A program made the position numbers and the translations under genes. Under the pieces are notes generated by a model. It was not told where the DNA came from. It did no database searches and saw nothing but the letters and a program-made list of their open reading frames with translations. DNA of 64,000 bases, from assembly GCA_965229565.1 (NCBI GenBank), contig OZ245888.1:682001-746000 (forward strand), in the 5' to 3' direction. The stretch is from JANQNX01 sp040217095 (lineage in GTDB: Bacteria > Pseudomonadota > Gammaproteobacteria > Eutrophobiales > Eutrophobiaceae). Within the stretch, counting starts at the first letter, position 1. Every line of letters begins with the position of its first letter. Shown piece after piece: positions 1 to 8,526 of the stretch.

Positions 1-448
1 AGTTATCGAACACTTGAACAAGATCCTTAAGAACGAATTAACAGCGATCAACCAGTATTTCCTGCATTCGCGCATGTACAAGGATTTTGGATTGAAAGAA
101 CTCGGCGAACACGAGTACGAGGAATCCATTGATGAAATGAAACATGCCGATCAGCTGATTGAGCGCATCCTGTTCCTGGAAGGCTTGCCCAACCTGCAAG
201 ATCTGGGCAAATTGCGTATAGGCGAGAATACCCTGGAGATGTTGCAGGCCGACCTGGATATGGAGCTGCAGGCCATCCCTGATCTGCGCGATGCGATTGG
301 TTACTGCGAATCGGTTAATGATTATGTCTCGCGTGAGCTGTTTGAATCCATCCTCGAGAGCGAGGAAGAGCACGTCGATTGGCTGGAAACCCAGCTGGAA
401 CTCATCGATCGGGTCGGACTGGAGAACTACCAGCAGTCCAAGATGTAA
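1..448 (+). CDS. bfr: Bacterioferritin, 5' end cut by window edge
   Basis: Iron-storage ferritin that oxidises Fe(II) at a dinuclear site and stores it as a mineral inside a 24-subunit shell. The frame is open from base 2 (V-I-E-H-L-N-K), so the first roughly ten residues lie outside the window; the TTG at 14 is not the start. The visible part has the ferroxidase helices (NELTAINQYFLHSRM, DEMKHAD, SEEEHVDWLETQLE), and the Met of DEMKHAD matches the haem ligand of the family. Bfd follows on the same strand after a terminator and a Fur-like site, so storage and iron release are paired. The family call is firm. Confidence 0.96.
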   Translation, partial: VIEHLNKILKNELTAINQYFLHSRMYKDFGLKELGEHEYEESIDEMKHADQLIERILFLEGLPNLQDLGKLRIGENTLEMLQADLDMELQAIPDLRDAIGYCESVNDYVSRELFESILESEEEHVDWLETQLELIDRVGLENYQQSKM

Positions 449-474
449 TTGATTTCATTGCAGAAATCAGGATG

Positions 475-500
475 AAGGGCATTAACTGCCCTTTTTTCTT
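475..500 (+). terminator. Intrinsic terminator after bfr
   Basis: A 7-bp perfect stem (AAGGGCA / TGCCCTT) with a 5-base loop is followed by six T residues. It starts 27 bases after the bfr stop codon and separates bfr from bfd. Confidence 0.85.
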
Positions 501-510
501 ATTTATTGTT

Positions 511-529
511 GATAATAGTTCTCATTACT
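511..529 (+). promoter_or_regulatory. Fur-box-like site upstream of bfd
   Basis: GATAATAGTTCTCATTACT matches 13 of 19 positions of the Fur consensus by eye, including the GATAAT and TCATTA half-sites. It lies about 45 bases before the bfd start, a sensible operator position. The match is seen; Fur binding is inferred. Confidence 0.6.
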
Positions 530-572
530 ACTAATATTCGTATTAAGTTTGTGTATTGGAGAATTTTTGCTG

Positions 573-770
573 ATGTACGTTTGTGTCTGTAATGCCGTGA
601 CCGAGTCTGACATCGAACAGGCTGTAAACCAGGGTTGCAACAGCCTGCGCCAGCTGGAAGACAAGACCGGGGCTAGTACGCAATGTGGCTCCTGTGCCTG
701 CGATGTTGCGGCCTGCCTGCAACGGTCACTGGAGAACGATCTACAGGGCATGCCCTTGTTGAACATCTAG
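573..770 (+). CDS. bfd: Bacterioferritin-associated ferredoxin Bfd
   Basis: A small [2Fe-2S] protein of 65 residues. In the family it docks on bacterioferritin and passes electrons through the haem to release stored iron. The four cluster cysteines are visible as C4-x-C6 and C38-x2-C41. The frame is open further upstream to an ATG at 549, but the start at 573 (MYVCVCNAV) gives the normal family N-terminus and has GGAGA about ten bases upstream. A Fur-like site precedes it, which fits induction under iron limitation. Confidence 0.93.
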   Translation: MYVCVCNAVTESDIEQAVNQGCNSLRQLEDKTGASTQCGSCACDVAACLQRSLENDLQGMPLLNI

Positions 771-802
771 CCCTGCCGCATCTATTTTTTTGCTTCAGTA
801 AC

Positions 803-821
803 AAGAATGATTCGCATTATT
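803..821 (+). promoter_or_regulatory. Fur-box-like site upstream of TonB receptor
   Basis: AAGAATGATTCGCATTATT matches 13 of 19 consensus positions, with AATGAT and CATTAT half-sites. It lies about 30 bases before the receptor start codon, where Fur binding would block transcription. Binding is inferred. Confidence 0.6.
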
Positions 822-849
822 AATATTATTAGTACTTATGGGGAGTGTT

Positions 850-3129
850 ATGGAATTCAGTCGTTACCTTAAAAGGAGTCTTATTGTTTTCACGATTGCT
901 GCCGGTAGTTTCAGCACGGCAATCCTTGCCGAAACGCCTGCCAGCGAAGAGGCCAATTCCGCAGTGTTGTCACAGGTCAACGTGGTCGGTAATCCCTCGG
1001 CCGTATATAGCATCCCGGGCTCGGCGCACTATGTGGATGTAGAACAGATCCGGGACTTTTCCTACGATGACATTAACCGTGCTTTAAGAAGAGTGCCTGG
1101 CGTGAATGTGCGCGAGGAAGACGGTTACGGGTTATTTCCGAATATCAGTTTGAGGGGAGTAGATACCAGCCGTAGTGCCAAGGTAACGTTGATGGAAGAT
1201 GGCATCCTCGCTGCCCCCGCCCCGTATGCGGCGCCTTCTGCCTATTACTCGCCAACGACAGGTCGCATGTCCGGGTTAGAGGTCCTGAAAGGCACCAGCC
1301 AGGTAAGATATGGGCCACATACAACCGGTGGCGCCATCAACTATTTGTCTACACCAATTCCAACCAGTGAAAGAATATTTTTCCGCGGCCAGTACGGTTC
1401 AGATAACGAGTATCGCGGTCACATGATATTTGGCAATACACTGGATACAGACGCGGGGAAGGTTGGTTTCGTATTTGAGGGCTATGTTCGTGAGACAGAT
1501 GGTTTTAAAACTATCGATGCCGCACCGGGTTTTAACAACACGGACCAGACCGGTTTTTATAACCTGGAGCCGATGATCAAACTGGCGTGGGAGCCTGAAT
1601 CCAGTGTCTATCAACGCTTTGAAATTAAGTACGGCTTTACCGACAAGGAGGCCGATGAAACCTACCTTGGATTGAGTACGGCGGATTTCCGTGCTGACCC
1701 GTTTCGTCGTTACTCGGTATCGCGTTTCGACAACATTGATACGGAGCAGCATCGTAGCTATCTACGACACTTTATTTCACCCACGGATGACATAGATATT
1801 GTAACGACCGTGTACTTCAACAAGTTCGCCCGAAACTGGTACAAGCTCAATGATATTCGAGCAGCTGGAGGTGGCCTGGGTGCAAATCTCAGTTTATCCG
1901 AGGCGCTAGCAGGCGCATCGGGTGGCCAGGGCCTGGCCTGTTTAAAAGGTAATCTCGCATGTGGTCTGCGCGTACGCGCAAACAATCGAGAGTACTACTC
2001 ACAGGGCGTGCAGAGTCAGGGCACGTTGCGTTTCGAAAGTGGTGAAGTCAGACATGCCTTGACTGTTGGTGTGCGCTTTCATAATGACCAGGAAGACCGC
2101 TTCCAGTCACAGGATATCTATAACCAGGCTGCAAACGGAGCGATAACCAGTGTGAATCGTGGTGCCCCGGGATCACAGGCGGATCGTGAAGACCAGGTCA
2201 CTGCGATGGCTTTTTTCGCGGAGGATGTCATCAAGTTCGGCAATTGGACAGTAACCCCGGGTATACGCTATGAGTACCTGGAACTGGAACGACGTGATGA
2301 CAGTACCAACACGAAAACAGATACTGACCTTGATATGATAGGCGGCGGAATTGCCGCTGCTTATCAACTGACAGATGAATGGCAAACCTTTGGTGGCGTG
2401 AATTTCGGTTTCTCACCGCCGTCGCCGGGTGGCGCAATCAATAATAACCTCGAGGAAGAAACCAGTACCGGTTATGAGCTGGGTCTGCGCTACGCCAGCC
2501 AGGACCAGGTACTGACCTCTGAACTGGTTGGCTTTTATACCCAGTTTGAAGACTTGATCGTGGTTAGCAATATCGGTGGTACGGGCACCGGCAACGATGA
2601 GAATTTTGGCGAGGTAGATTCCTATGGACTGGAATTATCCGGTCAATTCGACCTTGGCCTGGCCAACGGCTGGTCGTTCAACAATCCTTACTATGCGGCC
2701 TTTACCTATACCAACGCCGAGATTCAGAATAATTCGACCTCGACCGATGCAGAATCTATCTTTAGTTTCGGGCGTGCCGGTAACAAGGTCCCGTACATTC
2801 CTGAATATCAGCTAACCGTCGGTTCATCTCTGGAATTCAATAAGTGGGGTGCCAATCTCCAGGCCAGTTTCGTTGACGAAACCTTTACGAGTGCAAACAA
2901 CGTCAGCGCGGAAACAAATGGTCTCGGTGCGCCCGATGCCCGCTTCGGCAAGACCGACTCCTATGAGATTGTCGATTTGTCTGCCTATTATGACGTAAAG
3001 ACAGGGGTGCAGATATTTGGCGGTATCAACAACGTGTTTGATGAAGAATACATTGTCTCGCGCCAACCACATGGTCCACGCCCGGGTGCACCAAGACTCT
3101 GGTACGTTGGCTTTGAAATAGAGATGTGA
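850..3129 (+). CDS. FecA-like TonB-dependent ferric siderophore receptor
   Basis: Outer-membrane beta-barrel with an N-terminal plug that imports ferric chelates using TonB energy. GGGGAG at 839-844 is well placed for the ATG at 850, so I prefer this to the ATG at 838; it gives 759 residues. A signal peptide ends near AILA-ET (residue 27). The plug follows (IRDFSYDDINRALRRVPGV, then NISLRGVDTSRS), then a long barrel ending in a C-terminal aromatic strand (WYVGFEIEM). The plug resembles FecA (ferric citrate receptors), but the ligand cannot be read from sequence. A Fur-like site lies upstream, a terminator follows, and a ferric ABC transporter is next. Confidence 0.9.
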   Translation: MEFSRYLKRSLIVFTIAAGSFSTAILAETPASEEANSAVLSQVNVVGNPSAVYSIPGSAHYVDVEQIRDFSYDDINRALRRVPGVNVREEDGYGLFPNISLRGVDTSRSAKVTLMEDGILAAPAPYAAPSAYYSPTTGRMSGLEVLKGTSQVRYGPHTTGGAINYLSTPIPTSERIFFRGQYGSDNEYRGHMIFGNTLDTDAGKVGFVFEGYVRETDGFKTIDAAPGFNNTDQTGFYNLEPMIKLAWEPESSVYQRFEIKYGFTDKEADETYLGLSTADFRADPFRRYSVSRFDNIDTEQHRSYLRHFISPTDDIDIVTTVYFNKFARNWYKLNDIRAAGGGLGANLSLSEALAGASGGQGLACLKGNLACGLRVRANNREYYSQGVQSQGTLRFESGEVRHALTVGVRFHNDQEDRFQSQDIYNQAANGAITSVNRGAPGSQADREDQVTAMAFFAEDVIKFGNWTVTPGIRYEYLELERRDDSTNTKTDTDLDMIGGGIAAAYQLTDEWQTFGGVNFGFSPPSPGGAINNNLEEETSTGYELGLRYASQDQVLTSELVGFYTQFEDLIVVSNIGGTGTGNDENFGEVDSYGLELSGQFDLGLANGWSFNNPYYAAFTYTNAEIQNNSTSTDAESIFSFGRAGNKVPYIPEYQLTVGSSLEFNKWGANLQASFVDETFTSANNVSAETNGLGAPDARFGKTDSYEIVDLSAYYDVKTGVQIFGGINNVFDEEYIVSRQPHGPRPGAPRLWYVGFEIEM

Positions 3130-3203
3130 GGCCCTGGCACAGCATATCAAACAGGCAAGATGAAATAGATTTTCTACTCCTATATCTCTGGTAGGACTGT
3201 TGA

Positions 3204-3229
3204 GGGTGTCTCATGGCACCCTTTTTTTT
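3204..3229 (+). terminator. Intrinsic terminator after TonB receptor
   Basis: GGGTGTC and GGCACCC pair as a 7-bp stem (one G-T pair) around a TCAT loop, followed by eight T residues. It ends the receptor transcript and leaves the ABC operon to its own promoter. Confidence 0.88.
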
Positions 3230-3302
3230 AATAAAGAAACAAAGAGTGACGATTTGCCATTAATGCAGGTATGGGCAGGAAGCACATAACTGTAAATATA
3301 AT

Positions 3303-3321
3303 GTAACTACATATCATTATC
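3303..3321 (+). promoter_or_regulatory. Possible Fur site upstream of the ferric ABC operon
   Basis: The right half, ATCATTATC (3313-3321), matches the Fur consensus exactly; the left half is poor, for about 12 of 19 overall. It sits some 40 bases before the fbpA start. Weaker than the two upstream sites, but the gene content supports it. Confidence 0.45.
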
Positions 3322-3362
3322 ATTTATACTTTTAAACAAACGCTTAGTATCAGGGATAGTTT

Positions 3363-4367
3363 ATGAAGAAGTACCTGTTAATCTTTTTACTGCTGTATCA
3401 ACCTCTTGTTTTTGCTGACGAGGTCAACGTCTACTCGGCGCGCAAGGAAAACCTGATCAAACCGTTGCTTGATCGTTTTACCGAACAGACCGGTATCAAG
3501 GTCAACCTGGTTACCGGCAAGGCGGATACCCTGATAAAAAGGATCGAGGTTGAAGGACGAAATTCGCCGGCCGACCTGTTACTGACAGTTGATGTCGCAC
3601 GCCTGCACAGGATTAAGCAGCTTGAGTTGTTACAGCCGATTACATCGCCCCGTCTGAATGACGTCATTCCCTCCCAGTACCGTGACGATGACAACCAGTG
3701 GTTTGGTTTGTCGCTGCGTTCGCGTGTAATTGTCTATGCCCCCGATCGTGTCGATGTCAGCCAGCTGTCCAGCTACGAGGACCTGGCCGACCCGAAATGG
3801 AAAAACCGCATTTGCGTGCGTTCCTCGTCCAACGTTTACAACCAGTCACTGGTGGCATCATTGATTGCGAACGATGGTGTTGAGTCCACCGAGGTCTGGG
3901 CTAATGGTCTGGTTGATAATTTTGCACGCAAACCAAAGGGCGGTGATCGAGATCAAATCAAGGCCGTTGCCGTTGGTGTTTGTGATGTAGCATTGGTTAA
4001 CACGTATTACCTGGCAGGCATGCTGGTCTCTGACCAGGAAAGCGAGGTCGTCGAGGCTGGCAAGGTGAAACTGTTCTGGCCCAATCAGTCCGGTCGCGGT
4101 GCCCATATGAATATCAGCGGTGCCGGCATACTCAAGCACGCGCCACATAAAGAGGCCGCGGTAAAATTACTGGAATACCTTGCCAGTGACGAGGCGCAGC
4201 ATTGGTATGCAGAGACCAACCATGAGTACCCGGTCAAAGCTGGTATTGAAATCAGTGCCACGCTGGCAAGCTGGGGCGAATTCAAGGCAGATGGTCTTAA
4301 TCTCAACCAGCTTGGAGAACATAATACCGCCGCCGTGTTATTGATGGATCGCGCCGGCTGGAAATAA
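3363..4367 (+). CDS. fbpA: Periplasmic Fe(III)-binding protein, FbpA/FutA type
   Basis: Periplasmic solute-binding protein that hands ferric iron to the inner-membrane permease. The 334 residues begin with a signal peptide (cleavage near LVFA-DEV, residue 18), then the VNVYSAR motif typical of FutA/FbpA proteins. The adjacent tyrosines Y215-Y216 (NTYYLAGM) match the pair that coordinates Fe(III) in this family. It is first in a three-gene operon with permease and ATPase and has a possible Fur site upstream. Confidence 0.92.
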   Translation: MKKYLLIFLLLYQPLVFADEVNVYSARKENLIKPLLDRFTEQTGIKVNLVTGKADTLIKRIEVEGRNSPADLLLTVDVARLHRIKQLELLQPITSPRLNDVIPSQYRDDDNQWFGLSLRSRVIVYAPDRVDVSQLSSYEDLADPKWKNRICVRSSSNVYNQSLVASLIANDGVESTEVWANGLVDNFARKPKGGDRDQIKAVAVGVCDVALVNTYYLAGMLVSDQESEVVEAGKVKLFWPNQSGRGAHMNISGAGILKHAPHKEAAVKLLEYLASDEAQHWYAETNHEYPVKAGIEISATLASWGEFKADGLNLNQLGEHNTAAVLLMDRAGWK

Positions 4368-4380
4368 TCGGTGCCCACCC

Positions 4381-6069
4381 TTGGACTACAGCGCCGTACA
4401 AGATGAAAGCCTGGCCCCGCGCCAAACCCGCCAATCTCGTCGCGCGTTCACCTGGAACAGCCTGCTATTCCTGGTAACGCTGTTACTGTGTATCCCGTTG
4501 CTGGTAGTAGCGGGTTCGCTGTTCATTCCGGTCACCGAGATATGGTCGCACCTGTATCATACGGTACTATCCGATTACGTTAGCAATTCACTGATACTGG
4601 CAACAGGTGTCGGTTTCTTCAGCCTGCTACTGGGTGTGATCCCGGCCTGGCTTGTGACCATGTACCGCTTCCCGCTCAGTCGCTTCCTTGAATGGGCCTT
4701 GTTACTGCCCATGGCCATGCCGGCCTACATTATCGCTTACAGTTATACTGGGTTACTGGATGTTGCCGGCCCGGTGCAAACCATGTTGCGTGATCTGACC
4801 GGTTGGCAATACCGCGACTACTGGTTTCCGGAAGTCCGTTCCATCGGTGGCGCCATTGCCATGCTGTCACTGGTGCTTTACCCGTACGTGTACCTGCTGG
4901 CCCGTGCCGCGTTTATTGAACAATCGGTCTGTGTCCTGGAAGTTTCACGTACGCTTGGTTGCAATGCCCGTAATGCCTTCTTGCGCGTGGCCTTGCCACT
5001 GGCACGCCCTGCGATCATCGTCGGCCTGTCGCTGGTGGTCATGGAAACGCTGGCTGACTACGGTACCGTGCAGTATTTTGGTGTGTCAGCATTTACAACG
5101 GGCATCTTTCGTATCTGGTTTGGCCTTGGCGACAGTGTTGCGGCGGCGCAATTGTCGGCACTGCTGTTGTTGTTTGTTGCCGTGTTTCTTTACCTGGAAA
5201 GACGTTCGCGACGCATGGCGCGCTATCACCATACCAGTTCCCGTTACAGCACCCTGTTACAGCAGCGACCAGGGTTTGGTATGGCCTGGCTGGCCACGAC
5301 GTTTTGCCTGGCACCATTGCTACTGGGCTTCGTTATACCTTTTGTTTTACTCACCAGGTGGACGTTCTCTACCTGGTCACATGTGGTTGGCCCGGATTTC
5401 CTGCAGTTGTTAATCAACAGCTTTTTACTGGCGCTGGTCACGGCTGTACTGGCACTGCTTATTGCCCTGTTTATGGCCTACAGCAAACGCAATAACCGGT
5501 CCTGGCTGAGCGCATTGATGGTGCGTATTGTCAGTCTTGGCTACGCTGTACCGGGTACGGTAGTTGCCGTTGGTGTTTTGATTCCCTTTGCATGGTTTGA
5601 TAACACGCTGGATAAATTCCTCAGTCAGAATTTCGGGATCAGCAGTGGTCTGCTGGTCAGTGGCACGGTATTTACCCTGGTGTTCGCCTACCTGGTTCGT
5701 TTCCTGGCGATATCAATCAACACCAGCGAGGCGGCGCTGGGCAAGATCAAGCCGGTGATGGATGAAGTTGCCAGAACGTCCGGCCTGTCACCGTTTGCCA
5801 TTCTGCGTCGTATACATATTCCCATGATGCGCGGCAGTTTGCTCACGGCCGTGTTACTGGTATTCGTTGATGTCATGAAAGAATTACCGGCAACCTTGAT
5901 CTTGCGTCCATTCAATTTTAATACACTGGCAGTACGCACCTATGAACTGGCCAACGAGGAATTACTGGCTGACGCCGCAGTACCAGCGCTGACAATCGTC
6001 CTGGCAGGAATTATTCCGGTTATTATAATCAGCAACACCATTTCACGCTCACGACCCGGACATGAATAA
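4381..6069 (+). CDS. fbpB: Ferric iron ABC transporter permease, fused double domain
   Basis: Inner-membrane permease of 562 residues with two homologous ABC permease halves in one chain, as in FbpB/FutB. Each half carries an ATPase-contact loop: EVSRTLGCNARNAFLRVALP in the first and EVARTSGLSPFAILRRIHIP in the second. About twelve membrane segments are visible. The start used is TTG at 4381, 13 bases after fbpA, without a clear ribosome site, so the exact N-terminus is uncertain. The end overlaps fbpC by 8 bases. Confidence 0.9.
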   Translation: MDYSAVQDESLAPRQTRQSRRAFTWNSLLFLVTLLLCIPLLVVAGSLFIPVTEIWSHLYHTVLSDYVSNSLILATGVGFFSLLLGVIPAWLVTMYRFPLSRFLEWALLLPMAMPAYIIAYSYTGLLDVAGPVQTMLRDLTGWQYRDYWFPEVRSIGGAIAMLSLVLYPYVYLLARAAFIEQSVCVLEVSRTLGCNARNAFLRVALPLARPAIIVGLSLVVMETLADYGTVQYFGVSAFTTGIFRIWFGLGDSVAAAQLSALLLLFVAVFLYLERRSRRMARYHHTSSRYSTLLQQRPGFGMAWLATTFCLAPLLLGFVIPFVLLTRWTFSTWSHVVGPDFLQLLINSFLLALVTAVLALLIALFMAYSKRNNRSWLSALMVRIVSLGYAVPGTVVAVGVLIPFAWFDNTLDKFLSQNFGISSGLLVSGTVFTLVFAYLVRFLAISINTSEAALGKIKPVMDEVARTSGLSPFAILRRIHIPMMRGSLLTAVLLVFVDVMKELPATLILRPFNFNTLAVRTYELANEELLADAAVPALTIVLAGIIPVIIISNTISRSRPGHE

Positions 6070-7126
6070 CGCGGTAGAAACAAAACACCTGACCTTCAAC
6101 ATCGAGGGCCGATCCATACTGGATGATATTTCGTTCGGCCTGCCGGAGGCCCAAATAGCCAGCATTCTCGGACCCAGCGGTTGTGGCAAGACCACACTGC
6201 TACGTTGCATTGCCGGCTTTGAACAACAACAGAAGGGAGAGATCTGGGTCAACGGGGTACGCGCGAGCAACCCGAGCCATAACCTGCCGGTAGAACAACG
6301 TGAGATCGGTATGGTGTTCCAGGATTATGCGTTGTTTCCGCACCTGACCGTGACCGAGAATATCGTGTTTGGACTGCAGAACAGGAAATCGTTTCCAGTG
6401 CAGCAGCGCACGGAAGAACTGGTTGAACTGTTCTCTTTGCAGGAGCACGTTCACAAGTACCCGCATCGATTGTCCGGCGGACAGCAGCAGCGAGTTGCAC
6501 TGGCCCGGGCACTGGCACCGCGACCAAGGGTGTTGTTACTCGATGAACCTTTCGCCAGTCTCGACATAGAACTAAGGGAACAGCTTGCTATAGAACTCAG
6601 GACGATCCTGAAACAGGATGGTGTGACCACGATCATGGTTAGCCATAATCAACTTGAGGCCTTTGCCATGGCAGATGTTATTGGCGTCATGAAGGCAGGC
6701 CGGTTATTACAATGGGACACGGCTTTTAATCTGTACCATGAACCGCACAACGAGGACGTCGCCGATCTCATCGGTGAGGGCGTGTTTATCCACGGCAAGG
6801 TGATTTCGGCCACCGATGTCAATACAGAGATCGGTGTCATCACCAGCCATGTACCGCATGAATTTGACATGGGTACCGAGGTCGATGTCTTAATTCGTCC
6901 CGATGATATCCAGCACGACGACGATAGCCCGATGCGCGCGACCGTGATTGACAAGGCGTTTCGGGGTGCCAGTTTTCTTTACACATTAAAGAGCGCCAGC
7001 GGTGCGCGCATGCTAAGCCTGGTACCAAGCCACCATAATCACCCGGTCAACGAACCTATAGGTATTCGGCTTGATATTGATCACCTGGTGTTGTTCCCGA
7101 GGCGATCTGGAAGAGAGCTCGACTGA
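6062..7126 (+). CDS. fbpC: Ferric iron ABC transporter ATPase
   Basis: Cytoplasmic ATPase that powers ferric uptake. The 354 residues show Walker A (GPSGCGKTT), Q-loop (VFQDYALFPH), signature (LSGGQQQRVALARAL), Walker B (VLLLDEPFASLD) and H-loop (MVSHNQ). The C-terminal third (IRPDDIQ region) is a TOBE-type regulatory domain, as in FbpC/PotA-like proteins. It starts inside the end of fbpB, indicating translational coupling. Confidence 0.93.
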   Translation: MNNAVETKHLTFNIEGRSILDDISFGLPEAQIASILGPSGCGKTTLLRCIAGFEQQQKGEIWVNGVRASNPSHNLPVEQREIGMVFQDYALFPHLTVTENIVFGLQNRKSFPVQQRTEELVELFSLQEHVHKYPHRLSGGQQQRVALARALAPRPRVLLLDEPFASLDIELREQLAIELRTILKQDGVTTIMVSHNQLEAFAMADVIGVMKAGRLLQWDTAFNLYHEPHNEDVADLIGEGVFIHGKVISATDVNTEIGVITSHVPHEFDMGTEVDVLIRPDDIQHDDDSPMRATVIDKAFRGASFLYTLKSASGARMLSLVPSHHNHPVNEPIGIRLDIDHLVLFPRRSGRELD

Positions 7127-7216
7127 GCAAGGTGGAACCGCGTAGCCGTGTAGCCTAAACTATAGTCAGCTTGGCGGTGTAAAAAATAATCAGGCCTGTT
7201 ACCAGAGACACAACAC

Positions 7217-7606
7217 ATGCATCACGTACCCGGGGATTTACTCTACACACCCAACCATATATGGCTTGAACACATCGGCGATGGCGAATACCGTGCCGGG
7301 ATTACCGACTTTGCCCAGGACGAGCTCGGTGATGTCGTGTTTGTTGAAGCGCCGGAAATGGATCGCAGTTTCGAACAGGAAGAAGAATGTGCCGTGGTGG
7401 AGTCAGTGAAGTCCACCTCTGATATCTTCTGCCCTGTCAGCGGCAATATTGTTGCAATAAACGCGACGCTGGAAGACTCACCGGAGATTATCAATAGCGA
7501 TCCCTACGGTGACGGCTGGATATTCGTGATCGCGATCGACGACAAGGGCGAGCTGGAAGAATTACTGGACGCCGAAGCCTACACACAATTGACAGAAGAG
7601 GAGTGA
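7217..7606 (+). CDS. gcvH: Glycine cleavage system H protein
   Basis: Lipoyl carrier that shuttles the aminomethyl group between the P, T and L proteins of the glycine cleavage system. It has 129 residues, normal for the family; the lipoyl lysine is K65 in VESVKSTSDI. The C-terminus is acidic. gcvT and gcvP are not adjacent: tpx follows after 7 bases. Orphan gcvH genes are common and may also serve lipoate metabolism. Confidence 0.93.
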   Translation: MHHVPGDLLYTPNHIWLEHIGDGEYRAGITDFAQDELGDVVFVEAPEMDRSFEQEEECAVVESVKSTSDIFCPVSGNIVAINATLEDSPEIINSDPYGDGWIFVIAIDDKGELEELLDAEAYTQLTEEE

Positions 7607-7613
7607 TAACAAG

Positions 7614-8111
7614 ATGGCAACAATTACATTAAAAGGAACGGAAATTCACACCAATGGTGACTTACCTGCAGTGGGCAATGCGGCACCCGAATTACACCTG
7701 GTCGATGCAGAATTAAATGATGTCTCGCTTTCTACCTATGCCGGTAAAAAGAAACTGCTCAGTATCGTACCCAGCCTGGATACCCCGGTATGCGCGCTTT
7801 CAACCAAGAAATTCAACGATGTTGCCAAGGAGAAGTCCAGTGCAGTATTCCTGATGATCTCGGCTGATTTACCTTTTGCTATGGCGCGTTTCTGCAGTGC
7901 CGAGGGTGCAGACAACGTGATCCCGCTCTCAATGATGCGTTCCAGAAACTTTGCCAAGGATTACGGTGTACTGATCGAGGATGGTCCGCTGGCCGGGATT
8001 ACCGCGCGCGCCGTGCTGGTGCTTGATGAAAATGACAAGGTCATTCATAGTGAACTCGTACCCGAGATTGCACTGGAACCCGACTACGACGCGGCCATAG
8101 CCAAACTGTAA
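7614..8111 (+). CDS. tpx: Thiol peroxidase Tpx (atypical 2-Cys peroxiredoxin)
   Basis: Reduces hydroperoxides with thioredoxin as electron donor. The 165 residues match the family length. The peroxidatic cysteine is C60 in SLDTPVCALSTKKFN and the resolving cysteine is C94 in ARFCSAEG. It follows gcvH closely and is probably co-transcribed with it. Confidence 0.95.
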   Translation: MATITLKGTEIHTNGDLPAVGNAAPELHLVDAELNDVSLSTYAGKKKLLSIVPSLDTPVCALSTKKFNDVAKEKSSAVFLMISADLPFAMARFCSAEGADNVIPLSMMRSRNFAKDYGVLIEDGPLAGITARAVLVLDENDKVIHSELVPEIALEPDYDAAIAKL

Positions 8112-8163
8112 GTCACTCCATAAAACCTATTTCAACAGGGAAGTTTGCAGGCTACGTCTAATC

Positions 8164-8526
8164 ATGGCATCACAGGGACATACCGGTATTACCCGGCTCA
8201 TCAAGGCAACGCAATATTCCTGGCAGGGATTCAAGGCCGCCTATCATCATGAAGAGGCTTTTCGCCAGGAAGTGATGCTGGCCATCGTTACCATCCCACT
8301 GGGTTTCTATCTTGGTGATAACGGGATTGAGCGCGCCTTGCTGGTCGGTTCAATCCTGCTGATCATGATCGTCGAGTTATTAAACACAGGCATAGAAGCG
8401 GTCACCGACCGCGTTGGTACCGAGCATCATGAACTGGCGGGCAGGGCCAAGGATATCGGCTCTTCGGCCGTACTGCTGTCCCTGGTTTTTGCAGCTGTTG
8501 TCTGGATACTGGTACTGTTTAACTAA
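8164..8526 (+). CDS. dgkA: Diacylglycerol kinase DgkA
   Basis: Small inner-membrane kinase that phosphorylates diacylglycerol to phosphatidate. The 120 residues contain three membrane segments and the signature ELLNTGIEAVTDRVG, followed by HHELAGRAKDIGSSAV. The stop codon directly abuts the ATG of the next gene, an LpxR-like enzyme, so the two are likely co-translated and both act on envelope lipids. Confidence 0.95.
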   Translation: MASQGHTGITRLIKATQYSWQGFKAAYHHEEAFRQEVMLAIVTIPLGFYLGDNGIERALLVGSILLIMIVELLNTGIEAVTDRVGTEHHELAGRAKDIGSSAVLLSLVFAAVVWILVLFN

